Source: Ruminococcus sp. (GTDB taxonomy: Bacteria > Bacillota > Clostridia > Lachnospirales > Lachnospiraceae). Taken from it: a stretch of DNA of 21,896 bases. The DNA is taken from assembly GCA_020024635.1 (NCBI GenBank), contig JAHHTL010000038.1, forward strand, positions 1-21,896, written 5' to 3'. The notes under the pieces were generated by a model, which searched no databases, was not told the DNA's origin, and was given only the letters and a program-made list of their open reading frames with translations. Positions 8,350 to 15,776 of this stretch are shown piece by piece. A program made the position numbers and the translations under genes. Within the stretch, counting starts at the first letter, position 1. Every line of letters starts with the position of its first letter.

Positions 8350-10248
8350 TTAACAAATTTCTGCGCCTGCAGGCATCTCTTTTTCTGGAGTAACCAAGGC
8401 AAGATTTCCTTCTGCATCTTCTGCACAAAGAAGCATACCCTCTGATAATATTCCTGCAAGTTTTGCAGGTTTTAAATTCACAAGAACCATAACTTTCTTA
8501 CCAACCATTTCTTCCGCTGTATAATGTCCTTTGATTCCTGAAACAATCTGTTTGATCTGGCTTCCAACTTTCACCTGAGAGCAAAGTAATTTTCTTGATT
8601 TCTTTACTTCTTCACAAGAAATAATTTCGCCAACTTGGAACTGCATTGCTCCAAACTGATCATATGTGATCTCTGGTTTTGCTTCTATATCAATCACATT
8701 TTCTTCTTTTTCTTCTTCAACCGGTGGATGAAGTTCTGCAACTTTTTGTAATACTTCCTCAAGATCTAATCTTTGGAAAAGAATTTCTGGTTTGTCTGTT
8801 ACATGTCCTCCATTTAACTGTGCAAGAATTTTTTTGCTCGTAGATGGCATAAAGGATTCTAATAATTTTGCTCCTTCGGAAATACTTTGAATCAGATTGA
8901 AAAGTACAGTCTCCAGTCTGTCCTTTTTCTCTTCGTCCTTTGCAAGTACCCATGGCATAGTTTCGTCAATGTATTTATTGCAGCGTTTAAAGAGGTTGAA
9001 AATTTCTGTAATGGCATCTGCTACACGAAGACCATCCATTTTTGCTTCTACTGCTTTTGGTGTTGCTTCAACCACTGCTTTTAAGTCTTTATCCACTTCT
9101 TCTGCAACCCCTTTGTCTGTTACCACTCCACCAAAATATTTATTTGTCATGGATATGGTACGATTGACAAGGTTACCAAGTGTATTGGCAAGATCAGAAT
9201 TTAATCGTTCCACTATAAGTTCCCAAGAGATAATTCCATCATTTTCAAACGGCATCTCATGAAGCACAAAATAGCGCACAGCATCCACCCCAAAGAAATC
9301 TACAAGTTCATCTGCATAAAGTACATTTCCCTTTGATTTACTCATTTTTCCATCTCCCTGCAATAACCAAGGATGTCCAAAAATTTGTTTTGGAAGTGGA
9401 AGATCCAATGCCATAAGGAAAATAGGCCAATAAATTGTATGGAAGCGAATAATATCTTTCCCGATCAGATGAAGGTCTGCTGGCCAGTTTTTCTGAAACT
9501 GCTCTGTATGTTCTCCATCACAGTCATATCCGATTCCTGTAATATAGTTTGTCAGTGCATCTAACCAAACGTATACCACATGCTTTGGATCAAAATCTAC
9601 TGGAACTCCCCATTTGAATGAAGTTCTAGATACACAAAGATCTTGAAGTCCCGGAAGAAGGAAATTGTTCATCATTTCATTTTTACGAGATACTGGTTGA
9701 ATAAACTCTGGATGTGTATTAATATGCTCAATCAAACGATCGGCATATTTACTCATTTTAAAGAAATACGCCTCCTCTTTTGCCGGTTGAACTTCACGAC
9801 CACAATCTGGACATTTACCATCTACTAACTGAGATTCTGTAAAGAAGGATTCACAAGGAGTACAGTACAACCCTTCATAATGTCCTTTATAAATATCCCC
9901 TTGATCATACAATTTTTTGAATATTTTCTGAACTTGTTTTTCGTGATATTCATCCGTTGTACGAATAAATTTATCGTAAGATGTATCCATCATATCCCAG
10001 ATATTTTTAATCTGTCTGGATATATCATCTACAAATTCTTTTGGTGAAACTCCTGCTTCTTCTGCCTTTAACTCAATTTTTTGACCATGCTCATCTGTAC
10101 CTGTCTGGAAAAATACATCATATCCCTGACTTCTTTTGTATCTTGCAATTGCATCTGCAAGAACCGCCTCGTAAGTATTCCCAATATGAGGTTTTCCAGA
10201 TGTATAAGCAATTGCGGTCGTAATATAATATTTTTGTTTTTCTGACAT
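8350..10248 (-). CDS. metG: Methionyl-tRNA synthetase with C-terminal tRNA-binding domain
   Basis: 632 residues from the ATG at 10248, which has AAGGAG 7 nt upstream; an in-frame GTG at 10278 has no such signal. It charges tRNA-Met with methionine in the cytoplasm. Class I signatures are intact: HIGN at 21-24 and KMSKS at 301-305. A single zinc knuckle of the CxxC...CxxC kind is present (C129, C132, C146, C149). From about 530 to the end there is a Trbp111-type OB fold (FQVGEI, KSRKLLCSQVKVG, GIKGHY, NLKPAKLAGILSEGMLLCA), the usual C-terminal dimerisation and tRNA-binding appendix. The gene is a single-cistron unit with its own promoter, T-box leader and terminator. Confidence 0.97.
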   Translation of the reverse strand: MSEKQKYYITTAIAYTSGKPHIGNTYEAVLADAIARYKRSQGYDVFFQTGTDEHGQKIELKAEEAGVSPKEFVDDISRQIKNIWDMMDTSYDKFIRTTDEYHEKQVQKIFKKLYDQGDIYKGHYEGLYCTPCESFFTESQLVDGKCPDCGREVQPAKEEAYFFKMSKYADRLIEHINTHPEFIQPVSRKNEMMNNFLLPGLQDLCVSRTSFKWGVPVDFDPKHVVYVWLDALTNYITGIGYDCDGEHTEQFQKNWPADLHLIGKDIIRFHTIYWPIFLMALDLPLPKQIFGHPWLLQGDGKMSKSKGNVLYADELVDFFGVDAVRYFVLHEMPFENDGIISWELIVERLNSDLANTLGNLVNRTISMTNKYFGGVVTDKGVAEEVDKDLKAVVEATPKAVEAKMDGLRVADAITEIFNLFKRCNKYIDETMPWVLAKDEEKKDRLETVLFNLIQSISEGAKLLESFMPSTSKKILAQLNGGHVTDKPEILFQRLDLEEVLQKVAELHPPVEEEKEENVIDIEAKPEITYDQFGAMQFQVGEIISCEEVKKSRKLLCSQVKVGSQIKQIVSGIKGHYTAEEMVGKKVMVLVNLKPAKLAGILSEGMLLCAEDAEGNLALVTPEKEMPAGAEIC

Positions 10249-10291
10249 TACATTTCTCCTTTTCTCGTTTTTTAACACGTACTTTCATAAC

Positions 10292-10326
10292 AAAAAAATC
10301 CCGTCTTCTTAATATAAGAAGACGGG
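10292..10326 (-). terminator. T-box regulated terminator
   Basis: A perfect 11-bp stem (10300-10310 with 10316-10326, AAGAAGACGGG on the plus strand for the right arm), 5-nt loop, followed on the minus strand by AT and then seven T (10298-10292). It directly follows the T-box core and is the off state of the leader. Confidence 0.92.
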
Positions 10327-10588
10327 CCTTAATCTCCGTGTTACCACCTCTTGTTTATCTTGCCCTCACAGACAAGACCTTAGTAAGTACCTTCTAGTAC
10401 TCATCCGCTATAATGGGCGGGCCCATCGCAGCCTTGCAGAATCTCTGTTCGGTGCGCCACTTAGAAGCCATCTTCACTGAAATTCCATCTTTCCCTCTCA
10501 GCATGGATAGTAAAAATCTCTATGGGAATTCTCTGTAAAACTTTCTTTCAGTTACTCTCTTCATCATTGCGTTTTCGTGTTTATTCTA
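10292..10588 (-). ncRNA. T-box leader of metG (riboswitch sensing uncharged tRNA, probably tRNA-Met)
   Basis: The 377-bp space between niaR and metG is filled by this leader. It has the T-box core GAGGUGGUAACACGGAG shortly before a terminator stem, an AAGAGAGUAAC element near the 5' end like the GA-rich base of Stem I, and further hairpins between (for example GAGUACUAGAAGGUACUU). Uncharged tRNA pairing with the T-box bulge would favour the antiterminator and let metG be transcribed. A possible specifier triplet AUG at 10471-10469 (context GUGAAGAUGGC) would fit methionine, but I have not folded Stem I, so the triplet is tentative. Confidence 0.9.
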
Positions 10589-10594
10589 GTTAAA

Positions 10595-10623
10595 AGCGTA
10601 TCACAGCACTTTAAGAATGTCAA
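10595..10623 (-). promoter_or_regulatory. Promoter of the metG T-box transcript
   Basis: Minus-strand TTGACA (10623-10618), 17-bp spacer, TACGCT (10600-10595). The -35 is perfect consensus. It starts only two bases after the niaR stop codon. Confidence 0.7.
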
Positions 10624-10625
10624 GG

Positions 10626-11159
10626 TCATTCTCTTCGATCTGTGTCCACTGTTTCCACAAAAAATCCTTTTGTTTTTAACATTTCCTCAATCAAATTCAA
10701 TGTTTCTTCACTATCTGCCACAACTTTATGATAGTGATAATTTGAAGTGATATTTTTTAAAGGACTTGATTTTCCTGTACGAATGTCTTCAAGAAATGTT
10801 TCTGCTTTTCTTCTTGAATTGATATTTAAAGTTGCCTCCATATGCCCATATACTTTATGATTAATCATGACATTTACAACTTTTCCACCTAAATCTAGGA
10901 TGGAAAATAATTCATCTTCTAGTTCTTCATCTGTATGAGCAACTTTAAAAATCCGACTCACTTCATACGGCTCATTTAACAGATATCCTTTATTTGTGGA
11001 AATAATATCATATCCTGCTGCTCGAATCAGTGCAATATCCTGCACAATAATCTGTCGACTCACTTGAAACTTCTGTGCCAGTGATTTTCCTGAAATTGGA
11101 GTATTACGATTTTTCATTTCTGCAATAATCTCATTTCTTCTTTCTGGTCCAATCAGCAT
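10626..11159 (-). CDS. niaR: NiaR family transcriptional repressor of NAD synthesis (HTH plus 3H domain)
   Basis: 177 residues. The N-terminal HTH (about 5-60: SGKSLAQKFQVSRQIIVQDIALIR) is followed by a 3H domain (about 72-170). The histidines that name the domain are present: H75, H106, H142 and H144; H75, E83, H142 and H144 have the spacing of the metal site reported for the Thermotoga homologue (from memory). NiaR proteins bind nicotinic acid as co-repressor and repress NAD biosynthesis and niacin uptake genes. It is the last gene of the nad operon, 39 bp after nadC, so it should control its own expression through the inverted repeat before nadA. AAGGAG precedes the ATG by 9 nt. Confidence 0.93.
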   Translation of the reverse strand: MLIGPERRNEIIAEMKNRNTPISGKSLAQKFQVSRQIIVQDIALIRAAGYDIISTNKGYLLNEPYEVSRIFKVAHTDEELEDELFSILDLGGKVVNVMINHKVYGHMEATLNINSRRKAETFLEDIRTGKSSPLKNITSNYHYHKVVADSEETLNLIEEMLKTKGFFVETVDTDRRE

Positions 11160-11198
11160 CTATTTCTTCTCCTTCCCATCTGTGTATACTACAATTTT

Positions 11199-12050
11199 TT
11201 AAATGGCATGCAAATTTTTTAAGGAAATATCCAAAATAGGTGCCGAATGTGTTAGTGCTCCACTGGATACATAGTCCACACCAAGGTCAATGATTCGTCC
11301 AATGTTCTCCTTTGTCACATTTCCAGAACATTCTGTCTGTGCTCTTCCGTCAATGATACGAATTGCCTCTTTCATTTCCTCTACGGTCATATTATCCAAC
11401 ATAATAATATCTGCGCCTGCCTCAACCGCTTCTCTTACCATATCTAGATTTTCTGTCTCCACCTCGATTTTTCTGACAAATGGAGCGTACTCTTTTGCCA
11501 TTTGAACCGCTTTTGTGACACTTCCTGCCGCTCCAATATGATTGTCCTTTAACATAACCCCGTCAGATAAATTGTATCTGTGATTATAACCACCACCTGC
11601 ACGAACCGCATATTTTTCAAAAATACGCATATTTGGAGTTGTTTTTCTTGTGTCTAATAGTTTTGTCTTACTTCCCTTTAAAAGTTCTGCCACACTATGG
11701 GTGTAAGTTGCAATTCCACTCATTCTTTGCAAATAGTTAAGCGCTACTCTCTCTCCCGATAAAAGAACACGGATATCTCCTATCACTTTCCCCATGCGTT
11801 GTTTGTTTTGAACCTGCTCTCCGTCTTTGCAATAAAATTCCACTTCTACTTCTGGATCTAACAATTCAAACACTCGTTTAAAAACATCCAATCCTGCAAC
11901 AATCCCATCTTGTTTGCAGATTAATTCTACTTCCCCTTTTACATATTCTTTCATAACTGCATTGGTAGAAACATCTTCGCTTGAAATATCTTCTTGTAAT
12001 GCAGATTGAATCAAATGATCTACTTGTAATGTCATGGTTATTCCATTCAT
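11199..12050 (-). CDS. nadC: Nicotinate-nucleotide pyrophosphorylase (quinolinate phosphoribosyltransferase)
   Basis: 283 residues, the normal length. It joins quinolinate with PRPP, releasing CO2 and pyrophosphate, to give nicotinate mononucleotide. Family motifs are complete: DTRKTTP at 133-139, GGGYNHR at 152-158, MLKDNH with K168, EVETENL, and IIMLDNM in the barrel. The start ATG has AAAGGAG 7 nt upstream. It lies 35 bp after nadB and before niaR in the same operon. Confidence 0.97.
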   Translation of the reverse strand: MNGITMTLQVDHLIQSALQEDISSEDVSTNAVMKEYVKGEVELICKQDGIVAGLDVFKRVFELLDPEVEVEFYCKDGEQVQNKQRMGKVIGDIRVLLSGERVALNYLQRMSGIATYTHSVAELLKGSKTKLLDTRKTTPNMRIFEKYAVRAGGGYNHRYNLSDGVMLKDNHIGAAGSVTKAVQMAKEYAPFVRKIEVETENLDMVREAVEAGADIIMLDNMTVEEMKEAIRIIDGRAQTECSGNVTKENIGRIIDLGVDYVSSGALTHSAPILDISLKNLHAI

Positions 12051-12085
12051 GTTTTTTCTCCTTTTTTACATAGTATCGATTCTAC

Positions 12086-13255
12086 CTAGTATTGTTCTTT
12101 TATTTTTTTCGCTGCACGTTTTGCAAAAACAAGACTTTCTAGAAGTGAATTACTTGCAAGACGGTTTTTACCATGGACACCATTACAGCTTGTTTCTCCT
12201 GCCGCAAATAAATGGTCCATAGATGTTTTACTATCAGAATCAACCCAAATGCCGCCCATGAAATAATGCTGTGCGGGTACCACCGGAATACATTCTTTTG
12301 TTACATCGTATCCTTCCTCCAAACAGCGTTCATAAATATTGGGAAAATGGTTTAATATTTCCTCTCGATCAATATGTTCCATGGACAACCATACATAGTT
12401 CGTTCCATCTTTCTTCATTTGTTCATGGATGGCATTTGCAACTACATCACGGGGAAGTAGTTCATTCACAAATCGTTCCATGTTTTTGTTATACAAAACA
12501 GCCCCTTCCCCTCGAACAGACTCTGAAATAAGAAATCGTCTTCCTGGTTTTTCTGAATACAATGTTGTTGGATGAATTTGAACATAATCAAGATGTTCCA
12601 TCTTCACCCCATGTTTTTGCCCAATTCGAATGGCATCACCTGTTAAATGTGGAAAATTCGTGGAATGTTGATAATTTCCACCAATTCCTCCTGTTGCAAG
12701 AATTGTATTCTCTGCATAAATTTGCATTTCCGGTGCATCTTTCTTATTTTCTTTTGCAACCACCCCAAGACAACGATTGTCCTCCACAAGAAGATCCGTC
12801 ATTGTTGTATATTCCATGATTTTTACGTTTGGAAGTTTCCGAACTTTGGCAAGCAATTTACTGGTAATTTCTTTTCCTGTAATGTCTTTATGATAGAGAA
12901 TTCTTGGCTTTGAATGAGCCCCTTCTCTTGTATAGGTAAGCGCTCCATTTTCTTTTTCAAACTCCACACCATATCCCATTAAATCTTGAATCACATTCTG
13001 GGATTCTCGAATCATAATCTCTACGGATTCTTTTCGATTTTCGTAATGTCCCGCTTTCATCGTGTCTTCAAAGAAACTATCATAATCCTTCTCATCTCTT
13101 AAAACACAAATTCCCCCCTGTGCCAAAAAAGAATCACTGCTTTCGCAATCTTCCTTTGTAAGCATAAGGATGTTTCGGTCTGACGAAAGATTTAATGCTG
13201 AAAACAAACCTGCAACTCCTGTTCCAACTATTACAACATCTGTTTGTACTTTCAT
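12086..13255 (-). CDS. nadB: L-aspartate oxidase, short form lacking the C-terminal domain
   Basis: 389 residues from the ATG at 13255; this start is preferred over the ATG at 13264 because AAAGGA lies 8 nt before it but directly abuts the other. The flavoprotein oxidises aspartate to iminoaspartate, which NadA uses. FAD-binding GTGVAG is at 11-16, followed by SDSFLAQGGI, ILATGGIGG, HPTTLY, RGEGAVLYN and the closing ASNSLLESLVFAKRAA of the FAD domain. The protein ends about ten residues after that motif, whereas usual NadB proteins (about 510-540 residues) carry a further helical domain of the succinate dehydrogenase/fumarate reductase C-terminal type. There is no downstream frame remnant in the 35 bp before nadC, so this is a natural short form and not a recent break. 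Confidence 0.93.
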   Translation of the reverse strand: MKVQTDVVIVGTGVAGLFSALNLSSDRNILMLTKEDCESSDSFLAQGGICVLRDEKDYDSFFEDTMKAGHYENRKESVEIMIRESQNVIQDLMGYGVEFEKENGALTYTREGAHSKPRILYHKDITGKEITSKLLAKVRKLPNVKIMEYTTMTDLLVEDNRCLGVVAKENKKDAPEMQIYAENTILATGGIGGNYQHSTNFPHLTGDAIRIGQKHGVKMEHLDYVQIHPTTLYSEKPGRRFLISESVRGEGAVLYNKNMERFVNELLPRDVVANAIHEQMKKDGTNYVWLSMEHIDREEILNHFPNIYERCLEEGYDVTKECIPVVPAQHYFMGGIWVDSDSKTSMDHLFAAGETSCNGVHGKNRLASNSLLESLVFAKRAAKKIKEQY

Positions 13256-13270
13256 CCCTATCATCCTTTC

Positions 13271-14176
13271 TTATTTCGCATATTCAAGCATTTTTTCCAA
13301 TGGTCTTTTTGAATTTTCTATGCGATCCTTTGAAACAATCATTTCATTTTCATATGTCTTTAAAACGTTTAAAACTTTTTCTAAAGTCACGGTCTTCATA
13401 TCAGGGCATATTGGCTCTGTTTTTGGAAAATAAAATTTTTTCTCTGGATTTTGTCTTTCTAGTTCATAGCGAACTCCATTTTCCGTACAAATAATAAATT
13501 CCTGAACATCACTTTGGGTAGCATACTCGATAATCTGGCTTGTACTTCCAAGAAAATCAGACAGTTCTCTTATCTGTAAAGGACATTCTGGATGTGTCAG
13601 TACCAGTGCATTTGGATGCATTGCTTTTGCTTCTTTGACTTCATCCACTTGGATCATTTCATGAACCGGACAATATCCTTCATTGAAGATAAAATTCTTC
13701 TCTGGAATGTGATCTGCAACAAAACGTGCCAGATTTCGATCTGGAATAAAATAGATATTTTTATTTGGCAATGCCTTTATAATTTTTAGTGCATTGGCAG
13801 AAGTGACGCATATATCACAATATTCTTTTAATTCTGCTGTTGAATTAATATAACATACAACTGCAACATCATCGTATTCTTTGCGTACCTTTTCAATGGA
13901 TGCTTTATCTGCCATATGTGCCATTGCGCAATCCGCTGCAATATCTGGCATCAAAACTGTTTTTTCTGGGTTTAATATTTTCGCACTTTCCCCCATAAAT
14001 GACACACCACAAAAGACGATGGTTTGTTCTTTTAACCCTACAGCAACTTTACTAAGATAAAAGGAATCTCCTATGTAATCTGCGATCTCCTGAACCTGTG
14101 GAGACACATAATAATGTGCCAGTATAACCGCATTTTTTTCTTTTTTTAACGTATTGATTTCCTCAATAATAGACAT
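13271..14176 (-). CDS. nadA: Quinolinate synthase A (4Fe-4S enzyme)
   Basis: 301 residues from the ATG at 14176. A longer in-frame reading to 14302 would start upstream of the promoter and inside the terminator hairpin, so it is rejected. The enzyme condenses iminoaspartate with dihydroxyacetone phosphate to quinolinate. The three cluster cysteines are in place: C83 (DIAADCAMAHM), C169 (NEGYCPVH) and C257 (PICPDM). AHYY at 20-23, GDSFYLS, CGVSFMGESAKIL, YINSTAELK, PDRNLA and THPEC are all typical. It is the first gene of nadA-nadB-nadC-niaR, with 15 bp to nadB. The oxygen-sensitive cluster fits an anaerobe. Confidence 0.97.
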   Translation of the reverse strand: MSIIEEINTLKKEKNAVILAHYYVSPQVQEIADYIGDSFYLSKVAVGLKEQTIVFCGVSFMGESAKILNPEKTVLMPDIAADCAMAHMADKASIEKVRKEYDDVAVVCYINSTAELKEYCDICVTSANALKIIKALPNKNIYFIPDRNLARFVADHIPEKNFIFNEGYCPVHEMIQVDEVKEAKAMHPNALVLTHPECPLQIRELSDFLGSTSQIIEYATQSDVQEFIICTENGVRYELERQNPEKKFYFPKTEPICPDMKTVTLEKVLNVLKTYENEMIVSKDRIENSKRPLEKMLEYAK

Positions 14177-14191
14177 TTCTTCACACCTTCC

Positions 14192-14206
14192 TCCGCCTTT
14201 GGCGGA
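14192..14206 (-). promoter_or_regulatory. Small hairpin next to the nadA ribosome binding site
   Basis: In the roughly 60-nt nadA leader, TCCGCC and GGCGGA form a 6-bp GC-rich stem with a 3-nt loop. The right arm runs into GGAGG, an anti-Shine-Dalgarno match; a second possible site, AAGGTG, lies closer to the ATG and is free. It may tune translation or protect the 5' end of the RNA. Confidence 0.4.
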
Positions 14207-14236
14207 ATCAACTTTAGAATTATTCCTGACTAAATT

Positions 14237-14265
14237 CATGTAATTATACCACAGATGTTTACATG
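14237..14265 (-). promoter_or_regulatory. Candidate NiaR operator: 7-bp inverted repeat over the nad promoter
   Basis: Plus-strand CATGTAA (14237-14243) and TTACATG (14259-14265) are perfect inverted arms 15 bp apart. They cover the -10 box and the whole spacer up to the -35, so a bound repressor would block RNA polymerase. NiaR, encoded at the end of the operon, is the obvious candidate; binding is inferred from place and symmetry, not from a known consensus. Confidence 0.55.
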
Positions 14266-14271
14266 TGACAA
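14243..14271 (-). promoter_or_regulatory. Promoter of the nadABC-niaR operon
   Basis: Minus-strand TTGTCA (14271-14266), 17-bp spacer, TATAAT (14248-14243). Near-consensus housekeeping sigma promoter, predicted start about 14236. Confidence 0.88.
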
Positions 14272-14276
14272 GACAA

Positions 14277-14306
14277 TGGAGTGAGAAGACTTCTCTTCTC
14301 ACTCCA
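14277..14306 (-). terminator. Strong hairpin ending the jet operon
   Basis: A perfect 13-bp stem (14277-14289 with 14294-14306) with a 4-nt loop lies 13 bp after the stop of the NYN gene. On the minus strand it is followed by TTGTCTTGT, a weak T run that also forms the -35 of the nad promoter. Position and stem strength make it the end of the six-gene unit. Confidence 0.75.
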
Positions 14307-14319
14307 CAATAAAACTTGT

Positions 14320-15231
14320 TTATTTTTTCTTTTTGTAAACAGCCCAGTTTTGTTCTCCGTCATCCCGTATTTTAATATATTTAAAACTTTGAATGTACTG
14401 TTTGAACTGAGAGTAACCATAGTCTCGAACTTTAAAATTTCCGAACTGATTTCGAATCATATTTCCAAGAGAACACAAGGAAACCCCTTGACCGCCAGCC
14501 TCTTTTACAACTTGGACAATGTACTCTTCTAACAGTTCTTGGGTACTTTGATCTTCATAAAGCGTAACCGTCATCTTTGTTCCATCTTGTTGTAATTTTA
14601 ATTTAGAAAAACTTTCTAAAAACTTAGATAAAAGACTATATCCATAACGGCGAACGTCAAAATCCGGATAAAGTTTAACAAGTCTACTTCCTACCTCTCC
14701 AAGTCCTGTTTCTTTTCCATTGTTTTGATTCTCCGTAATAATTTTAATAACTGCTTCTTCAATCTGATCTTTGGATACCTCTTCTTTTCCAAGTACCGTA
14801 TCTTCTAGAAGTAGTTCAAGTTCTGTAAAAATATCACAAGCTTGTCGAAATGCGGACGGTGTCTTTGCTTCTCCCATTCCAATGACGTGTTTTCCACTTT
14901 CCCGTAAACGACTTGCAAGTTTGGTAAAATCACTGTCACTTGATATTAGGCAAAATCCTTCCAATTCACTGGTATAGAGCATATCCATCGCATCTATGAT
15001 CATGGCAGAATCGGTAGCATTTTTTCCATGTGTATAACTAAATTGTTGAATCGGTGTAATAGAATTTTGAAGTAGTACTTCCTTCCAACTGGAATTTTTG
15101 GAACTTGTCCAATCTCCGTAAATTCTTTTATATGTTACGTTTCCGTATTTTGACAACTCATTTAAAATGGGCTTTATATATTTGGCTGAAACATTGTCTG
15201 CATCGATCAATAATGCATATTTCTCATCCAT
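14320..15231 (-). CDS. NYN domain protein (PIN-like nuclease fold) with two LOTUS/OST-HTH-like domains
   Basis: 303 residues. Residues 1-about 140 are a NYN domain (LabA/DUF88 type): ALLIDADNVS with D10 and D12, THGKNATDSAMIIDAMDML with D74 and D80, and CLISSDSDFTKLA with D99 and D101, the acidic set expected to hold a metal in PIN-like nucleases. Two winged-helix modules follow, about 155-225 (LVKLYPDFDVRRYGYSLLSKF) and 235-300 (IRNQFGNFKVRDYGYSQFKQY); the shared YGYS...F core is the LOTUS/OST-HTH pattern, a fold that binds RNA. The arrangement suggests an RNA-acting nuclease, but no substrate is known. It overlaps the end of the upstream phosphoesterase gene by 25 bp, so translation is probably coupled. 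GAGAGG lies 10 nt before the ATG. Confidence 0.88.
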   Translation of the reverse strand: MDEKYALLIDADNVSAKYIKPILNELSKYGNVTYKRIYGDWTSSKNSSWKEVLLQNSITPIQQFSYTHGKNATDSAMIIDAMDMLYTSELEGFCLISSDSDFTKLASRLRESGKHVIGMGEAKTPSAFRQACDIFTELELLLEDTVLGKEEVSKDQIEEAVIKIITENQNNGKETGLGEVGSRLVKLYPDFDVRRYGYSLLSKFLESFSKLKLQQDGTKMTVTLYEDQSTQELLEEYIVQVVKEAGGQGVSLCSLGNMIRNQFGNFKVRDYGYSQFKQYIQSFKYIKIRDDGEQNWAVYKKKK

Positions 15232-15761
15232 GTTTTATATACCTCTCCCTCTAGATTTTTCCAATAAAAACATCCCTTTTCATAAATCATATAACTGTGT
15301 TCCGAGTTCTCTTTTGGTATGGAAACCGAACCTGGATTTATATAAATATAATGTTCTTTTTCTTCCCACGCCGGAATATGTGTATGTCCATTTAGAAGAA
15401 TATCTCCTTGCTTTAGCATAGGTGGTTTTGCCGGATTATGGATATGTCCATGGGATGCAAAAATTTTCTGTCCATCTAACTCAAGAAAACAATATTCCGC
15501 AAGAATCGGAAATTGTAGCACCATCTGATCTACTTCTGTATCACAATTTCCTCGTACACATAGTAAATTTTCTTTTTGGGAATTTAGCATTTCAATCACC
15601 TGTTTTGGCGCATACCCTTTTGGCAAATCATTTCTTGGTCCATGATAGAGAAGATCTCCTAGTAACAGCATTCGATCGGCTTGTTCTTTTTCATATGCTT
15701 CTAACATCTTCTGGCAATAGTATGCAGAACCATGGATGTCTGACGCTATCATTAATTTCAT
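15207..15761 (-). CDS. YfcE-like metallophosphoesterase
   Basis: 184 residues. Calcineurin-like two-metal phosphoesterase motifs are complete: D8 and H10 (SDIHG), D36 (LLGDLLYHGPRND), N72 (RGNCD), H104 (ASHGH), and H126/H128 (NGHTH). The GPRNDLP segment is typical of the YfcE subfamily of phosphodiesterases. No signal peptide, so it acts in the cytoplasm; the natural substrate is not known for most members. It sits 15 bp after the AIM24-like gene and overlaps the NYN gene by 25 bp. AAGGAG lies 11 nt before the start. Confidence 0.93.
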   Translation of the reverse strand: MKLMIASDIHGSAYYCQKMLEAYEKEQADRMLLLGDLLYHGPRNDLPKGYAPKQVIEMLNSQKENLLCVRGNCDTEVDQMVLQFPILAEYCFLELDGQKIFASHGHIHNPAKPPMLKQGDILLNGHTHIPAWEEKEHYIYINPGSVSIPKENSEHSYMIYEKGCFYWKNLEGEVYKTWMRNMHY

Positions 15762-15776
15762 TGATTGCCACTCTCC

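Noticed and set aside
10595..10612. Short hairpin AAAGTG...CGCTTT after niaR as a terminator
   Set aside because: Only six pairs with one wobble, an 8-nt loop and a run of four T that is also part of the stem; it coincides with the metG -10 box.
14177..14302. N-terminal extension of NadA
   Set aside because: It would begin in the terminator hairpin and run through the promoter; the added residues have no NadA similarity.
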